DNA of 63,383 nucleotides from NCBI RefSeq assembly GCF_030604785.1, contig NZ_JAUVVF010000002.1:76041-139423 (forward strand), read 5' to 3'. A model generated the notes under the pieces. It saw only the letters and a program-made list of their open reading frames with translations. It did not search any database and had not been told where the DNA came from. Source of the DNA: Paracoccus sp. (in: a-proteobacteria). Its GTDB lineage: Bacteria; Pseudomonadota; Alphaproteobacteria; Rhodobacterales; Rhodobacteraceae. Positions 44,014-52,701 of the stretch are shown here, piece after piece. The position numbers and the translations under genes were made by a program. The first letter of the stretch is position 1, and each line of letters opens with the position of its first letter.

Positions 44014-44126
44014 TACAGGGCCTCTCTTTCGCGGATCATGCCGGGGCGCATCCGGTGCAGCAGGTCGCGCAGCTGAAGCGCGCGGCGGTCATAGGTGTGT
44101 TCGGCCAGCACCCGGCGCAGCGCCGC
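44013..44126 (-). pseudogene. Orphaned C-terminal coding remnant of the interrupted glycosyltransferase
   Basis: 37 in-frame sense codons after the amber codon, ending in TAA, with Leu/Arg/His-rich helical content typical of CgeB-like C-termini and no start codon or Shine-Dalgarno sequence of its own. It has no gap to the next gene (TAATG). Confidence 0.65.
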
Positions 44127-45113
44127 CTACCCGATGGCCCGACTGCGCTCGGGCGTCAGCTCGGCCAGCGCGTCGGCCACGTCCTGCCCGTCGCGGGCGA
44201 CCAGAACCTCGGTGCCGGGGGTCAGGAACATCTCGATCCCCTCCCATGCATCGGTGATCAGGCAACCGCCCGCGCCCGCGGCCTCGAAGACGCGGGTGGC
44301 GGGGGAAAAGCCCGTCTGCGCCATGCTGTCGCGCGCCACGTTCAGCACCGCGCGGGGCGTGGTGTTGAAGGCGTTGTGATCGGCGGTGCCGACATGGCCT
44401 ATCGCCTGCACATTGGCCGGCAGGTCGCCCTGGCTCCATCCCGATCCGCCCAGCAGGAAGCGGCGGTCGGGCAGCAGCGTGGCGGGGCGCAGGAAGAATT
44501 CGGCCACACGCGCCTCGCGGTCGGGCAGGCGGTTGGCCAGAAAGCCCAGATCGGCGCGGAAGCGGTCGTCGGGGGGCGCGGGATGGTGCGTGTCGGGATC
44601 CAGCGCGTTGTAGACCGGCACGCAATCGCGCGCGCCAAGCGACCGATAGGCCGCGATCACCGGATCGCCGCCGCCATAGGTCAGCACGAGGTCCAGATCG
44701 GGCAGCATCCGGCGCAGCGCGTCCTGGGGGTCCTGCCGCATCGCCGCCAGCGTGGCGGGCGCGTCCACATCCCAGAAGATCCGCAGCGCGTCGGGCCGCG
44801 CGGCGGCCATCACGGCCTCCAGCAGCGCGTCATCGGCATAGCCCACGCCCGAAGCCTTGACGACGATGTCGGCCTCGGCCGCGCGGGCGGTCGCGTCCTG
44901 CAGGCCCTCGGGGGTCGCAGGCCAGACATTCACCCGCGCCCAGTCGGGCACCGCGATGTCGCGATGCGACTGGCGGTCATGGGCGTCGGGCTCGTGAAAG
45001 GTCACGTCGAAGCCGTGCCGGTGCAGCGCCTTGACGATGCCCCGATAATAGGTCGCCGCGCCGTTCCAGTAGCTGGACAGAAGGCTCGATCCGTAAAAGG
45101 CGATCCGGGTCAT
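44127..45113 (-). CDS. CgeB-like glycosyltransferase with premature amber stop
   Basis: 328 residues are encoded before TAG at 44129-44127 (N-terminus MTRIAFYGSSLLSSYWNGAATYYRG split around its core, C-terminal ATRVFEAAGAGGCLITDAWEG). The frame stays open for another 37 codons after the TAG, to TAA at 44015-44013, which overlaps the next ATG exactly as elsewhere in this operon. Those codons read like the missing C-terminal helices (AALRRVLAEHTYDRR...). It is thus a nonsense-interrupted gene (CAG to TAG would explain it) or a base-call error. The remaining protein keeps most of the GT-B fold. Confidence 0.8.
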   Translation of the reverse strand: MTRIAFYGSSLLSSYWNGAATYYRGIVKALHRHGFDVTFHEPDAHDRQSHRDIAVPDWARVNVWPATPEGLQDATARAAEADIVVKASGVGYADDALLEAVMAAARPDALRIFWDVDAPATLAAMRQDPQDALRRMLPDLDLVLTYGGGDPVIAAYRSLGARDCVPVYNALDPDTHHPAPPDDRFRADLGFLANRLPDREARVAEFFLRPATLLPDRRFLLGGSGWSQGDLPANVQAIGHVGTADHNAFNTTPRAVLNVARDSMAQTGFSPATRVFEAAGAGGCLITDAWEGIEMFLTPGTEVLVARDGQDVADALAELTPERSRAIG

Positions 45114-46228
45114 GCCACGGCCTCCTGCTGGCGGGGGGCGGTCAGGCCGGACAGGATGTCCAGCAGCTGATCGGCGCGGTGGTCGCAGCTGTGCCGCTCG
45201 CGGATGGTGCGCAAGCCCGCGCGCACCTGCTCGGCCGCTGCGTCGGGGTCGTGCAGCAATTCGCGCAGATGGTGGGCCATCTCGATCCCGTCACGGGCCA
45301 TGCGCATGTCCCCGGGGGCGAACAGGCCCTCGGCATCGTCCCAGGGCGCGCTGATCAGGGGCAGGCCGCAGGCCAGTGCCTCGAAGGGGCGGATCGTGGG
45401 GATGCCCGGCAGCGCCTCGACATAGGGGCGGCGCGGAACATGGACGGTGACGCGGTGGCGTGCGAAGGCCAGCGGCACCTGCGCGTTGGGCAGCCAGCCG
45501 CGATAGGCGATCCCGGCCTGCGCCAGCCGATCAAGCGCGGCCTCGGGATAGCGCACGCCATGCACGGTCGTGGACAGGCGCAGCGCCTCGGCCGGGGCGA
45601 TCAGGAAACGCTCAAGCTCGGCGCTGCGCTCGTCGTCGCCCCAATTGCCGACCCAGATCAGGTCCGATTGCGGCAGGATCTCGGGGACAGGGCGGAAGAC
45701 GGTCGTGTCGGCGGCCTCGTGCCAGGTAAAGACCTGCCGACCCCAGCCCGCCGCAAGATAACGCTCGCGCAGCGCCTCGCCGAAGGCCAGAACGGCGTCG
45801 TAGCCATCCAGCGCCATCCCCGCGATCTGTTCGCCGGCGCTGACCGCCCGGTGATGCGTGTCGTGAAACAGCAGCAGATACCGCCCGCCGCGCGCCCGAT
45901 GCGCGCCGATCCGCGCCACCAGCGACGGGTCGGTCCATTCATGCACCACCACCACATCGGCCTCGGCCAGGGCGGCCTCGTGGTCGAATCCGGAATCGTA
46001 GCTGCGCGAGGCCAGGTCGGGAAAGGCCGCCGCGAAATCCTCCAGCGCGGCTTCGCCCCGATCCGCGATCAGGTTCTGGCGGCTCCAGCCGTCGGCGGGC
46101 TCCAGCGCCAGCGTCCGGTGGCCGCGCGCATTCAGCGCCCGCATGATCCCCCGCAGGAAATGGGCGTTGCCATGGTTCCAGTCGGAAACCAGCGAATGGG
46201 TGTAGAACAGAAAGCGCATGAAGGTCAT
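45110..46228 (-). CDS. CgeB-like glycosyltransferase (first of operon)
   Basis: 372 residues. Same group as its two downstream neighbours: N-terminus MRFLFYTHSLVSDWNHGNAH, VVVVHEWTDPSLVARIG, LLLFHDTHHRAV, and the donor-side IRPFEALACGLPLISAPW. The ATG at 46228 overlaps the upstream stop (ATGA); ATG 46219 is an alternative three codons in. Three related paralogues in a row suggest successive additions of similar sugars to one glycan. Confidence 0.8.
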   Translation of the reverse strand: MTFMRFLFYTHSLVSDWNHGNAHFLRGIMRALNARGHRTLALEPADGWSRQNLIADRGEAALEDFAAAFPDLASRSYDSGFDHEAALAEADVVVVHEWTDPSLVARIGAHRARGGRYLLLFHDTHHRAVSAGEQIAGMALDGYDAVLAFGEALRERYLAAGWGRQVFTWHEAADTTVFRPVPEILPQSDLIWVGNWGDDERSAELERFLIAPAEALRLSTTVHGVRYPEAALDRLAQAGIAYRGWLPNAQVPLAFARHRVTVHVPRRPYVEALPGIPTIRPFEALACGLPLISAPWDDAEGLFAPGDMRMARDGIEMAHHLRELLHDPDAAAEQVRAGLRTIRERHSCDHRADQLLDILSGLTAPRQQEAVA

Positions 46229-47307
46229 CCCGTGGTCGAGGCGGCGGGCGCGGGGGCCAGCCAGCGGTAAAGGGTCAGCATCGACTCGGCCTGCGCGCCC
46301 GGGCCAAGCCGGGCGGCGCGGGCCTGCGCCCGATCGCCCAGCCGGGCGCGGCGGGCGATGTCGCGGGCAAGCGCGTTCAGGGCATCGGCCAGCGCGGCCG
46401 GATCGTCGGGGTCGAAGAACTGCGCCGCGCCGTCCCACAATTCGCGAAAGGTGGGGATGTCGGACAGAACCAGGGGCAGCCCGGCGCGCGCGGCCTCCAG
46501 CACGGCCAGACCGAAGGGCTCGTATCGCGAAGGCGCGCAGAAGATCCCCGCCCGGCCGACCGCGCGCAGCGTCTGGGCATGGTCCAGAACGCCGGCATGG
46601 CGCGCATGACGCAGCGCAAGATGCGCGCCGTTCGGGCCAGTTAGCGCGCCGATCATGGTGACCGGCCAGTCGCTGAGCGCGGCGGCGGCGTCAAGCGTGG
46701 CGCCGTTCTTGCCATCGTCCCACCAGCGACCGACGGCGATGACGCTGTTGCGCCGGGGGCCGGGCGCGGGGCGGGCGCGGCTGCTGTTGGGCACGACCGC
46801 CAGATGCGGCAGCGGACCATAGAGGCGCGTCAGCGCGGCGGCATGGGCATGGCTTGGCGCGACGACCAGCCGGGCGGCGCGCAGGCCGCGTTCCGTCAGA
46901 TCGTGCATCCACGCCATGTCGTCCGGCAATCCGGTGCCGCGCACGGCGGCGAACCATGTCCCCGGACAGGAATGCGACATGGCCAGAACCGGCAGGTCCG
47001 GGCTGAGGCCGACGGCCTGCGTGGGCAGGTTCAGGTGCAGCAGATCGGCGCCGTGCCGCCGGGCCAGCGATTCCAGCCAGGGCGCGACCGGCGCCAAGTC
47101 GTCCGGCCCCGAGGCAAGCCAGTCCAGCGTCGCATCGCCCCATTCCAGCGCCGCGATCTCTTGCGCCTGCGCGATGCGGACCGCGTCGGGCGGCGGACCC
47201 AGCCCGGCCAGGACGACCGACACGCCCCGCTCGCCCAGCTCCTGCGCCAGGTCCAGCGCGTGCTGCCACACGCCTCCGACGGCATCCAGCGTCATCAGCA
47301 CCTTCAT
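46225..47307 (-). CDS. Glycosyltransferase family 4-like protein
   Basis: 360 residues, GT-B fold: N-terminal MTLDAVGGVWQHALDLAQEL, the middle linker VVPNSSRARP, and the GT4 donor-site EX7E region as SRYEPFGLAVLEAARAGLPLVLSD (Glu pair). Family members use UDP- or GDP-sugars. Its ATG overlaps the stop of the upstream fusion gene and its stop overlaps the downstream ATG (both ATGA). Confidence 0.87.
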   Translation of the reverse strand: MKVLMTLDAVGGVWQHALDLAQELGERGVSVVLAGLGPPPDAVRIAQAQEIAALEWGDATLDWLASGPDDLAPVAPWLESLARRHGADLLHLNLPTQAVGLSPDLPVLAMSHSCPGTWFAAVRGTGLPDDMAWMHDLTERGLRAARLVVAPSHAHAAALTRLYGPLPHLAVVPNSSRARPAPGPRRNSVIAVGRWWDDGKNGATLDAAAALSDWPVTMIGALTGPNGAHLALRHARHAGVLDHAQTLRAVGRAGIFCAPSRYEPFGLAVLEAARAGLPLVLSDIPTFRELWDGAAQFFDPDDPAALADALNALARDIARRARLGDRAQARAARLGPGAQAESMLTLYRWLAPAPAASTTG

Positions 47308-49301
47308 CCCGATCGCCTTTCGCGCCCAAGCGTCAGCCCTCTCTGATCGGCCAGCCAGCCCGCCAGGTCGGCCAACCCCTCCTGCCAGCCGATCGAGGGC
47401 TGCCAGCCGGTGGCGGCCTGCAGCGCGCGGGTATCTGCCACGAACCAGGGCTGGTCGCCCTGCCGCCACTCCTGATGGCTGATCTGGGGGGGGGTGCCGG
47501 TGATCCGGGCGATCTGGTCCAGCACCTCGCGCAGGCTGACGGCATTGGCCGGGCCGCCGCCCAGGTTGAAGGCCCGCCCCGTCAGCCGCCCGATATCGGC
47601 CAGAACCGCGCGATAGGCCGCCACGGCATCGGTCACATGCAGCACGTCGCGGACCTGCCGTCCGGTGCCGAAGATCGTGATCGGCCGCCCTTCGAGCGCG
47701 CGGATCAGGAAATGGGCGACCCAGCCCTGATCCTCGGTGCCGAACTGGCGCGGGCCGTAGATGCAGCTCATCCGCAGCACCGCCGCCGGAATGCCGTAGC
47801 TGTGGGCATAATCCAGCACATACTGGTCCGCGACGCCTTTCGAGCAGCCATAGGGCGTGCAGAAATCCAGCCGCCGGTCCTCGGCCACGCCATGGGCGGC
47901 CATGGCGTTGTCCAAGGGCGCGCAGCCGTCGCCGCTGTCGGTGACCTGCAGATCGGCCAGCGCGCCATAGACCTTGTTCGTCGAGGCCAGGATCACCGGC
48001 ACCCGGCGGCCCGTGGCACGCACCGCCTCGAGGACGTTCAGCGTGCCGCGGGCATTGACCTCGAAATCATCGACGGGGGCGGTCAGGCTGGTGGTGACGG
48101 CAGTCTGCGCGGCAAGGTGAAAGACCGCGCTGGCGCCCGCAACGACGTCGCAGACCGATTGCGCGTCGCGCAGATCGGCGGGCACGGCGCGCAGCCGGTC
48201 GCCATGCCGGTCGGCCAGCCAGCGAAGGTTGCGTTCGACGCCCGGCCGGCTGAGATTGTCGAAGACCGTCACCTGCCGCCCGTCGCGCATCAGCGCATCG
48301 GCCAGATTGGCGCCGACAAAGCCCGCGCCCCCGGTGATCAGGACGCTTTCCGCCCCGCCGCCCGCCAAGGTCGGGCTGGCCAGCCGGGTCAGCTGCTTCA
48401 GCCGCGCCACGCCGCCCTCGGCCAGAAGCCGGCCCAGAAGCTTGGGGCGGCCATCGGCGGCGACCGCGCCCATATGATAATGGCGCGGATCGAACCACAG
48501 CCCCTCCTGCACGGCCACGTCCGAGGGCAGGTCGGCCCAGCCATACCAGTAGACCCGGTCCGCCGGCGCCTGCAGCGACCGGACGAAACGGCGCGCCTGC
48601 TCGATCTCGTCCCGGCGCCAGGTGGAATAGCCGGTCTCGGTGATCCAGATACGGGCCAATGGGTTGTGGCGGTCGAGGATGCGGCGCATCTCGCCCAGAT
48701 GCATGTCCCAGCCCCGCCAGGATGCGGCCTCGCTGTCCCAGGTGCCGGGAAAGCCGTGAAAGCCGACCGCGTCGACCACGCCCAGCACGCCGCGTTCACC
48801 CATCAGGTTAAGCCAATAGGGGTCAAAGGGCGCAGGCCCGCCCAGAACCGCCTTCCATCCGCGATGCTGGACCCAGTGCGCCGCGCCGCCGACCATCTCG
48901 CAGAACAGTTCGAAATCGGGGTCCTCGCGCCAGTCCCAGTCCAGCAGGTTGTTGGGCTCGTTCCACAATTCGACATGGGTGAAATGGTCGCCGTGCCGGG
49001 TCAGGGCCATGTCGATGAAATCGGCATAATCCTTCAGGACGCGCGGCGCCCCCGAGCTGCGCCCCGTCCGCGACAGCGAGGGCGGCGTGTAATGGATGCA
49101 GGGCAGCACATCCAGATCACGCGCCAGGCGCGGCAGCAGCCAGTCGAACCATTCCTGCCCGCCGGGCGCGTGATATTCGGCCCAGCTGACATGCGTCCGC
49201 AGATAGCGCGCCCCCGAGGCGACAAGCCCGGGCAGCAGCGCCTCGACCCGGTCCCGCTCGCCGGGCCGGAACCATTCCACAAAGCCGAAATCGGCGTTCA
49301 T
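47304..49301 (-). CDS. Glycoside hydrolase (GH-A type) fused to NAD-dependent sugar epimerase
   Basis: 665 residues. Residues 1 to about 300 resemble a clan GH-A (beta/alpha)8 hydrolase: putative acid/base Glu115 in ELWNEPNN and putative nucleophile Glu222 in IWITETGYS. Residues about 319-660 are an extended SDR: GGAGFVG (324-330), HLAAQTAVTTSL, catalytic Tyr484-Lys488 (TPYGCSKG) and RDVLHVTDAV, resembling CDP-tyvelose/UDP-glucose epimerase-like enzymes. Both halves keep their catalytic residues. It sits second in the glycan operon with 4-base overlaps on both sides. Confidence 0.85.
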   Translation of the reverse strand: MNADFGFVEWFRPGERDRVEALLPGLVASGARYLRTHVSWAEYHAPGGQEWFDWLLPRLARDLDVLPCIHYTPPSLSRTGRSSGAPRVLKDYADFIDMALTRHGDHFTHVELWNEPNNLLDWDWREDPDFELFCEMVGGAAHWVQHRGWKAVLGGPAPFDPYWLNLMGERGVLGVVDAVGFHGFPGTWDSEAASWRGWDMHLGEMRRILDRHNPLARIWITETGYSTWRRDEIEQARRFVRSLQAPADRVYWYGWADLPSDVAVQEGLWFDPRHYHMGAVAADGRPKLLGRLLAEGGVARLKQLTRLASPTLAGGGAESVLITGGAGFVGANLADALMRDGRQVTVFDNLSRPGVERNLRWLADRHGDRLRAVPADLRDAQSVCDVVAGASAVFHLAAQTAVTTSLTAPVDDFEVNARGTLNVLEAVRATGRRVPVILASTNKVYGALADLQVTDSGDGCAPLDNAMAAHGVAEDRRLDFCTPYGCSKGVADQYVLDYAHSYGIPAAVLRMSCIYGPRQFGTEDQGWVAHFLIRALEGRPITIFGTGRQVRDVLHVTDAVAAYRAVLADIGRLTGRAFNLGGGPANAVSLREVLDQIARITGTPPQISHQEWRQGDQPWFVADTRALQAATGWQPSIGWQEGLADLAGWLADQRGLTLGRERRSG

Positions 49302-50422
49302 GTGACCAGCCCCCGCTCCTCCAGCTGGGCGCGCATCCGGGCGCCGTTATCGATGGCGGGCTGGCGGGCCACCCATTCGACAAAGGGACCAAGGCTGTCC
49401 TCGAGCCGATGCTGAGGCACGAAACCCAACAGATCGCGCGCCCGGGTGATGTCGGCAAAGCAGTTGCGGATATCGCCGGCGCGGAACCGGCCCAGGATTT
49501 CGGGCTGGATGTCCGACCCCATCGCCTGGGCCAGCAGCCGCGCGACCTGCGACACCGAATAGGCGTTGCCCGATCCGATATTGACGACCTGCCCGTCGGC
49601 GGCCTTTTCATCCAGCGCCAGACGGAAGGCGCGGGCGACGTCGCGGACATGCACGAAATCGCGCTTCTGCTCGCCATCCTCGAAGATCGTGGGCGCCTGA
49701 CCCGCCGCAATGCGCGAGGCGAAATTGGCCAGAACCCCGGTATAGGGGTTCGACAGCGCCTGCCCGGCACCGAAGACGTTGAACAGGCGCAGCGCGGTGG
49801 CGGGGATGGAATAGGCCTCGCCGAAGATCAGCACGGCCTGTTCCTGCTGATACTTGGTCAGCGCATAGATCGAGGCCAGATCGACGCGCTTGGCCTCGGT
49901 CGTGGGCACCGGGGTCAGGGCGGCGCCCTCGGCGGTCGCGGGCTCCCACCGGGCGGCGCGCAGATCGGCGGGTCGGCGGCGCACCTGATCGTGCAGCCTG
50001 CCCTCGGGATCGGCGTAATAGCCCTCGCCATAGACGCTCATCGACGAGGCCACGACGATCTTGCGGACCGGGGCTGCGGCAATCGCCTCCAGCAGGATGG
50101 CGGTGCCCAGATCATTGGCGCCGACATAGCGCGCGATCTCGTACATGGACTGGCCCACGCCCACCTCGGCGGCCAGGTGGATCACCGCGTCGCAGCCCGC
50201 CAGCGCGCCGCGCAGGGCCTCGGCATCGCGCATGTCGCCCCGCACCAGCCGCGCGCCCTGCGAGAGGATCGGCGCAAGATCGGGCGATGCGCCGGGATCC
50301 TCGCCATGCACCTGCTCGATCAGCGCGTCGTACAGCACCACCTCGTGTCCCGCCTGCTGCAGCTCGGCCGCGACGTGGCGGCCGATGAAGCCGCACCCGC
50401 CCGTGATCAATGTCCTGGTCAT
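49298..50422 (-). CDS. NAD-dependent nucleotide-sugar epimerase/dehydratase
   Basis: 374 residues, extended SDR: ITGGCGFIGRHVA, HLAAEVGVGQSMY, catalytic Tyr-Lys in YALTKYQQE, RLFNVFGAGQALSNPYTG and DFVHVRDVARA. It most resembles UDP-glucose 4-epimerase-like and GDP/CDP-sugar epimerases. It heads the operon and is preceded by an EcfG-like promoter. The leader is about 100 bases long. Confidence 0.88.
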   Translation of the reverse strand: MTRTLITGGCGFIGRHVAAELQQAGHEVVLYDALIEQVHGEDPGASPDLAPILSQGARLVRGDMRDAEALRGALAGCDAVIHLAAEVGVGQSMYEIARYVGANDLGTAILLEAIAAAPVRKIVVASSMSVYGEGYYADPEGRLHDQVRRRPADLRAARWEPATAEGAALTPVPTTEAKRVDLASIYALTKYQQEQAVLIFGEAYSIPATALRLFNVFGAGQALSNPYTGVLANFASRIAAGQAPTIFEDGEQKRDFVHVRDVARAFRLALDEKAADGQVVNIGSGNAYSVSQVARLLAQAMGSDIQPEILGRFRAGDIRNCFADITRARDLLGFVPQHRLEDSLGPFVEWVARQPAIDNGARMRAQLEERGLVT

Positions 50423-50524
50423 CCCGCCCCTCTCGATGCTTGCGGTTCGCCGGAGGACGCGTCTGGTCGCGCTGCCCCGGAATGCCGGAAGATGCCTTCT
50501 GCTGAGACATCATCCGGGGCGCTG

Positions 50525-50549
50525 AACCGGGTCCGGGAACATTTGTTCC
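50525..50549 (-). promoter_or_regulatory. EcfG-type promoter of the seven-gene glycan operon
   Basis: On the minus strand GGAAC (50549-50545), 16-base spacer, GGTT (50528-50525). It interleaves with the plus-strand promoter at 50536-50560: each -35 element lies inside the other's spacer. Confidence 0.73.
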
Positions 50550-50560
50550 AGCTTCTTGTT
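50536..50560 (+). promoter_or_regulatory. EcfG-type promoter of the MDR dehydrogenase / Gfo-Idh-MocA unit
   Basis: GGAAC (50536-50540), 16-base spacer, TGTT (50557-50560), 37 bases before the ATG at 50597. Confidence 0.72.
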
Positions 50561-50596
50561 CTGCCGGCCGCTTGTTCCCGACAGCCCGAGAGGCCC

Positions 50597-51610
50597 ATGA
50601 CCCACCCTGCACCCCAGATCCGAACGCCGCAGACGCAGCCCTTGCCGACCCGGCCCTGCGCCGCCCGCATCACCGCGCCGGGGCGGGTCGAACTGGTCCC
50701 GATCACGCCGCGCGACCCCGGCCCACAAGAGGTGCGCATCGCCATCGAGGGCTGCGGCGTCTGCGCGTCGAATCTGGGCCCATGGGCCGGGCCGGAATGG
50801 CAGGTCTTTCCCCTGCCGCCGGGCGGCCCCGGCCACGAGGCCTGGGGCGTGATCGAGGCCGCGGGCGATCAGGTCCGCGACCTGCCGCCCGGCACGCGCG
50901 TCGCCTTTGCGGGCCAGCATGGCTTTGCCACCCACGAGACCGTCCCGGCCGAGGACGTGATCGCCCTGCCCCCGGCGCTGGATGGCCAACCCGTCCCGGC
51001 CGAACCTCTGGGCTGCGCGATCAACATCTTTCGCCGTGCCCGGATCGGGGCGGGCGATACCGTCGGCATCATCGGCGCGGGCTTTCTGGGCGCGCTGCTG
51101 GTGCGGCAGGCCCGCGACGCAGGCGCACGCGTCATCGCCATCTCGCGCCGCGACACCTCTCTGGCGCTGGCCCGGCGGATGGGCGCGGACGAGACGATCC
51201 CGATGCTGGATCACGGCCAGATCATCGCACAGGTCGCGGAACTGACCGCAGAACGGCTCTGCGACATCGTGATCGAGGCCGTGGGCAAGCAATGGCCGCT
51301 GGACCTGGCGGGCGAGATCGTGGCCGAGGGCGGGCGTCTGGTGGTGGCGGGCTACCATCAGGACGGGCCGCGTCAGGTGAACATGCAGATGTGGAACTGG
51401 AAGGGCATCGACGTCATCAACGCCCATGAACGCGACCCCGCCGTGATCCGGCGCGGCATGCGAGACGCGGTCGATGCGCTGGCCCAGGGGCGGCTGGACC
51501 CCGCGCCGCTTTACTCCGGAACCTATCCGCTTCAGGATCTGGGCGCGGCACTGGATGCGACCCGCGACAAGCCCGGCGATTTCGTCAAGGCGCTGATCAC
51601 ATGCCGCTGA
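50597..51610 (+). CDS. Medium-chain dehydrogenase/reductase (zinc-type alcohol dehydrogenase-like)
   Basis: 337 residues. Putative catalytic zinc ligands Cys56 (GCGVCASN), His80 and Glu81 (GPGHEAWG), no structural zinc cysteine cluster, and a Rossmann motif GIIGAGFLGALL. Sequence style resembles sorbitol/threonine-type dehydrogenases acting on polyols or sugars, which fits the next gene. An in-frame extension reaches far upstream through the epimerase region but is non-coding in character; ATG 50597 follows GAGAGG. Overlaps the next gene by 10 bases. Confidence 0.85.
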   Translation: MTHPAPQIRTPQTQPLPTRPCAARITAPGRVELVPITPRDPGPQEVRIAIEGCGVCASNLGPWAGPEWQVFPLPPGGPGHEAWGVIEAAGDQVRDLPPGTRVAFAGQHGFATHETVPAEDVIALPPALDGQPVPAEPLGCAINIFRRARIGAGDTVGIIGAGFLGALLVRQARDAGARVIAISRRDTSLALARRMGADETIPMLDHGQIIAQVAELTAERLCDIVIEAVGKQWPLDLAGEIVAEGGRLVVAGYHQDGPRQVNMQMWNWKGIDVINAHERDPAVIRRGMRDAVDALAQGRLDPAPLYSGTYPLQDLGAALDATRDKPGDFVKALITCR

Positions 51611-52635
51611 ACGCCGCCTCTGTCGCCCCCGCCCCCGCCGCGTTACCGCGTCCGCGCATCGCCTTTCTGGGTCTGGGCTGGATCGGCCGCCAGAGAATGG
51701 CCGCGATGCTGGAAGCGGGCGATATCGAGGTCGCCGCCCTGGCCGACCCGGACCCCGAGGCCGTCCAGGCCGCTTTGGATCTGGCCCCGGACGCCGCCAC
51801 GGGCCGCGATCTCTGTGCGCTGCTGGATCAGCGGCCCGACGGCATCGTCATCGCCACGCCGTCGGCCCTGCATGCCGAACAGTCGATCCGCGCGCTTGAC
51901 GCCGGCGCGGCCGTCTTCTGCCAGAAACCTCTGGGCCGTGACGCGCGGGAAACCGCGGCCGTTCTTCGGGCGGCGCGTCAGGCGGACCGGCTGCTGGCGA
52001 CCGACCTCAGCTATCGGCATGCGGCAGCCTTCATCGCGCTGCGCGACCTGATCCGCAGCGGCGATCTGGGCCATGTCCACGCGCTGGATCTGACCTTTCA
52101 CAACGCCTATGGCCCGGACAAGCCATGGTTCCGCGACCGCCGCCTGTCGGGTGGGGGCTGCCTGATCGATCTTGGCATCCATCTGATCGATCTGGCGCTG
52201 TGGTCTCTGGGGGCCGGGGATGTGCGCTGCCTTGCGGCCCATATCCGCAGGGACGGGCGCCCCCTGTCGGCCGATCCCGATGCCGTCGAGGATTTCGCCC
52301 TGGCCACGCTGGAGACGGATCAGGGCACGGTGATCCGGCTGGCCTGTTCGTGGAACCTGCCGGCAGGACAGGATGCCGTGATCGGCATGGAGGCCTTCGG
52401 CACGGCAGGGGGCGGCGCGGTGCGCAATATCGGCGGCTCGTTCCTCGATTTCGGCGCGTGGCGGCATCACGGGACGGCATCGCAGGCGCTGGTGACGCCG
52501 CCCGACGCCTGGGGCGGGCGGGCCGGCGCCGCATGGGCCACGCAGCTGCGCCGGGGCGGCGGCTTCGATCCCCAGGCCGAGGCACTGGTCACGCTGGCCC
52601 GGACGCTGGACGCGATCTATGCCCGCGCCGCATGA
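51601..52635 (+). CDS. Gfo/Idh/MocA family oxidoreductase
   Basis: 344 residues. N-terminal Rossmann fold (FLGLGWIGRQRM), the conserved FCQKPLGRD (EKP-like Lys) segment and a C-terminal catalytic region with GGGCLIDLGIHLIDLALW carrying the usual Asp and His. The family oxidises or reduces sugars, inositols or derived ketones with NAD(P). Ten-base overlap with the dehydrogenase gene suggests both act on one intermediate, perhaps the sugar handled by the divergent glycan operon. Confidence 0.88.
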   Translation: MPLNAASVAPAPAALPRPRIAFLGLGWIGRQRMAAMLEAGDIEVAALADPDPEAVQAALDLAPDAATGRDLCALLDQRPDGIVIATPSALHAEQSIRALDAGAAVFCQKPLGRDARETAAVLRAARQADRLLATDLSYRHAAAFIALRDLIRSGDLGHVHALDLTFHNAYGPDKPWFRDRRLSGGGCLIDLGIHLIDLALWSLGAGDVRCLAAHIRRDGRPLSADPDAVEDFALATLETDQGTVIRLACSWNLPAGQDAVIGMEAFGTAGGGAVRNIGGSFLDFGAWRHHGTASQALVTPPDAWGGRAGAAWATQLRRGGGFDPQAEALVTLARTLDAIYARAA

Positions 52636-52648
52636 CGCGGCTTCTTCG

Positions 52649-52673
52649 GGAACATGGCGACTGCGGGGCGGTT
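52649..52673 (+). promoter_or_regulatory. EcfG-type promoter of the patatin / MBL-fold unit
   Basis: GGAAC (52649-52653), 16-base spacer, GGTT (52670-52673), 29 bases before the small ORF at 52702 and 95 bases before the patatin-like gene. Confidence 0.73.
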
Positions 52674-52701
52674 AAGGCGGCCTGCCACAAAGGAAGTCGC
52701 C

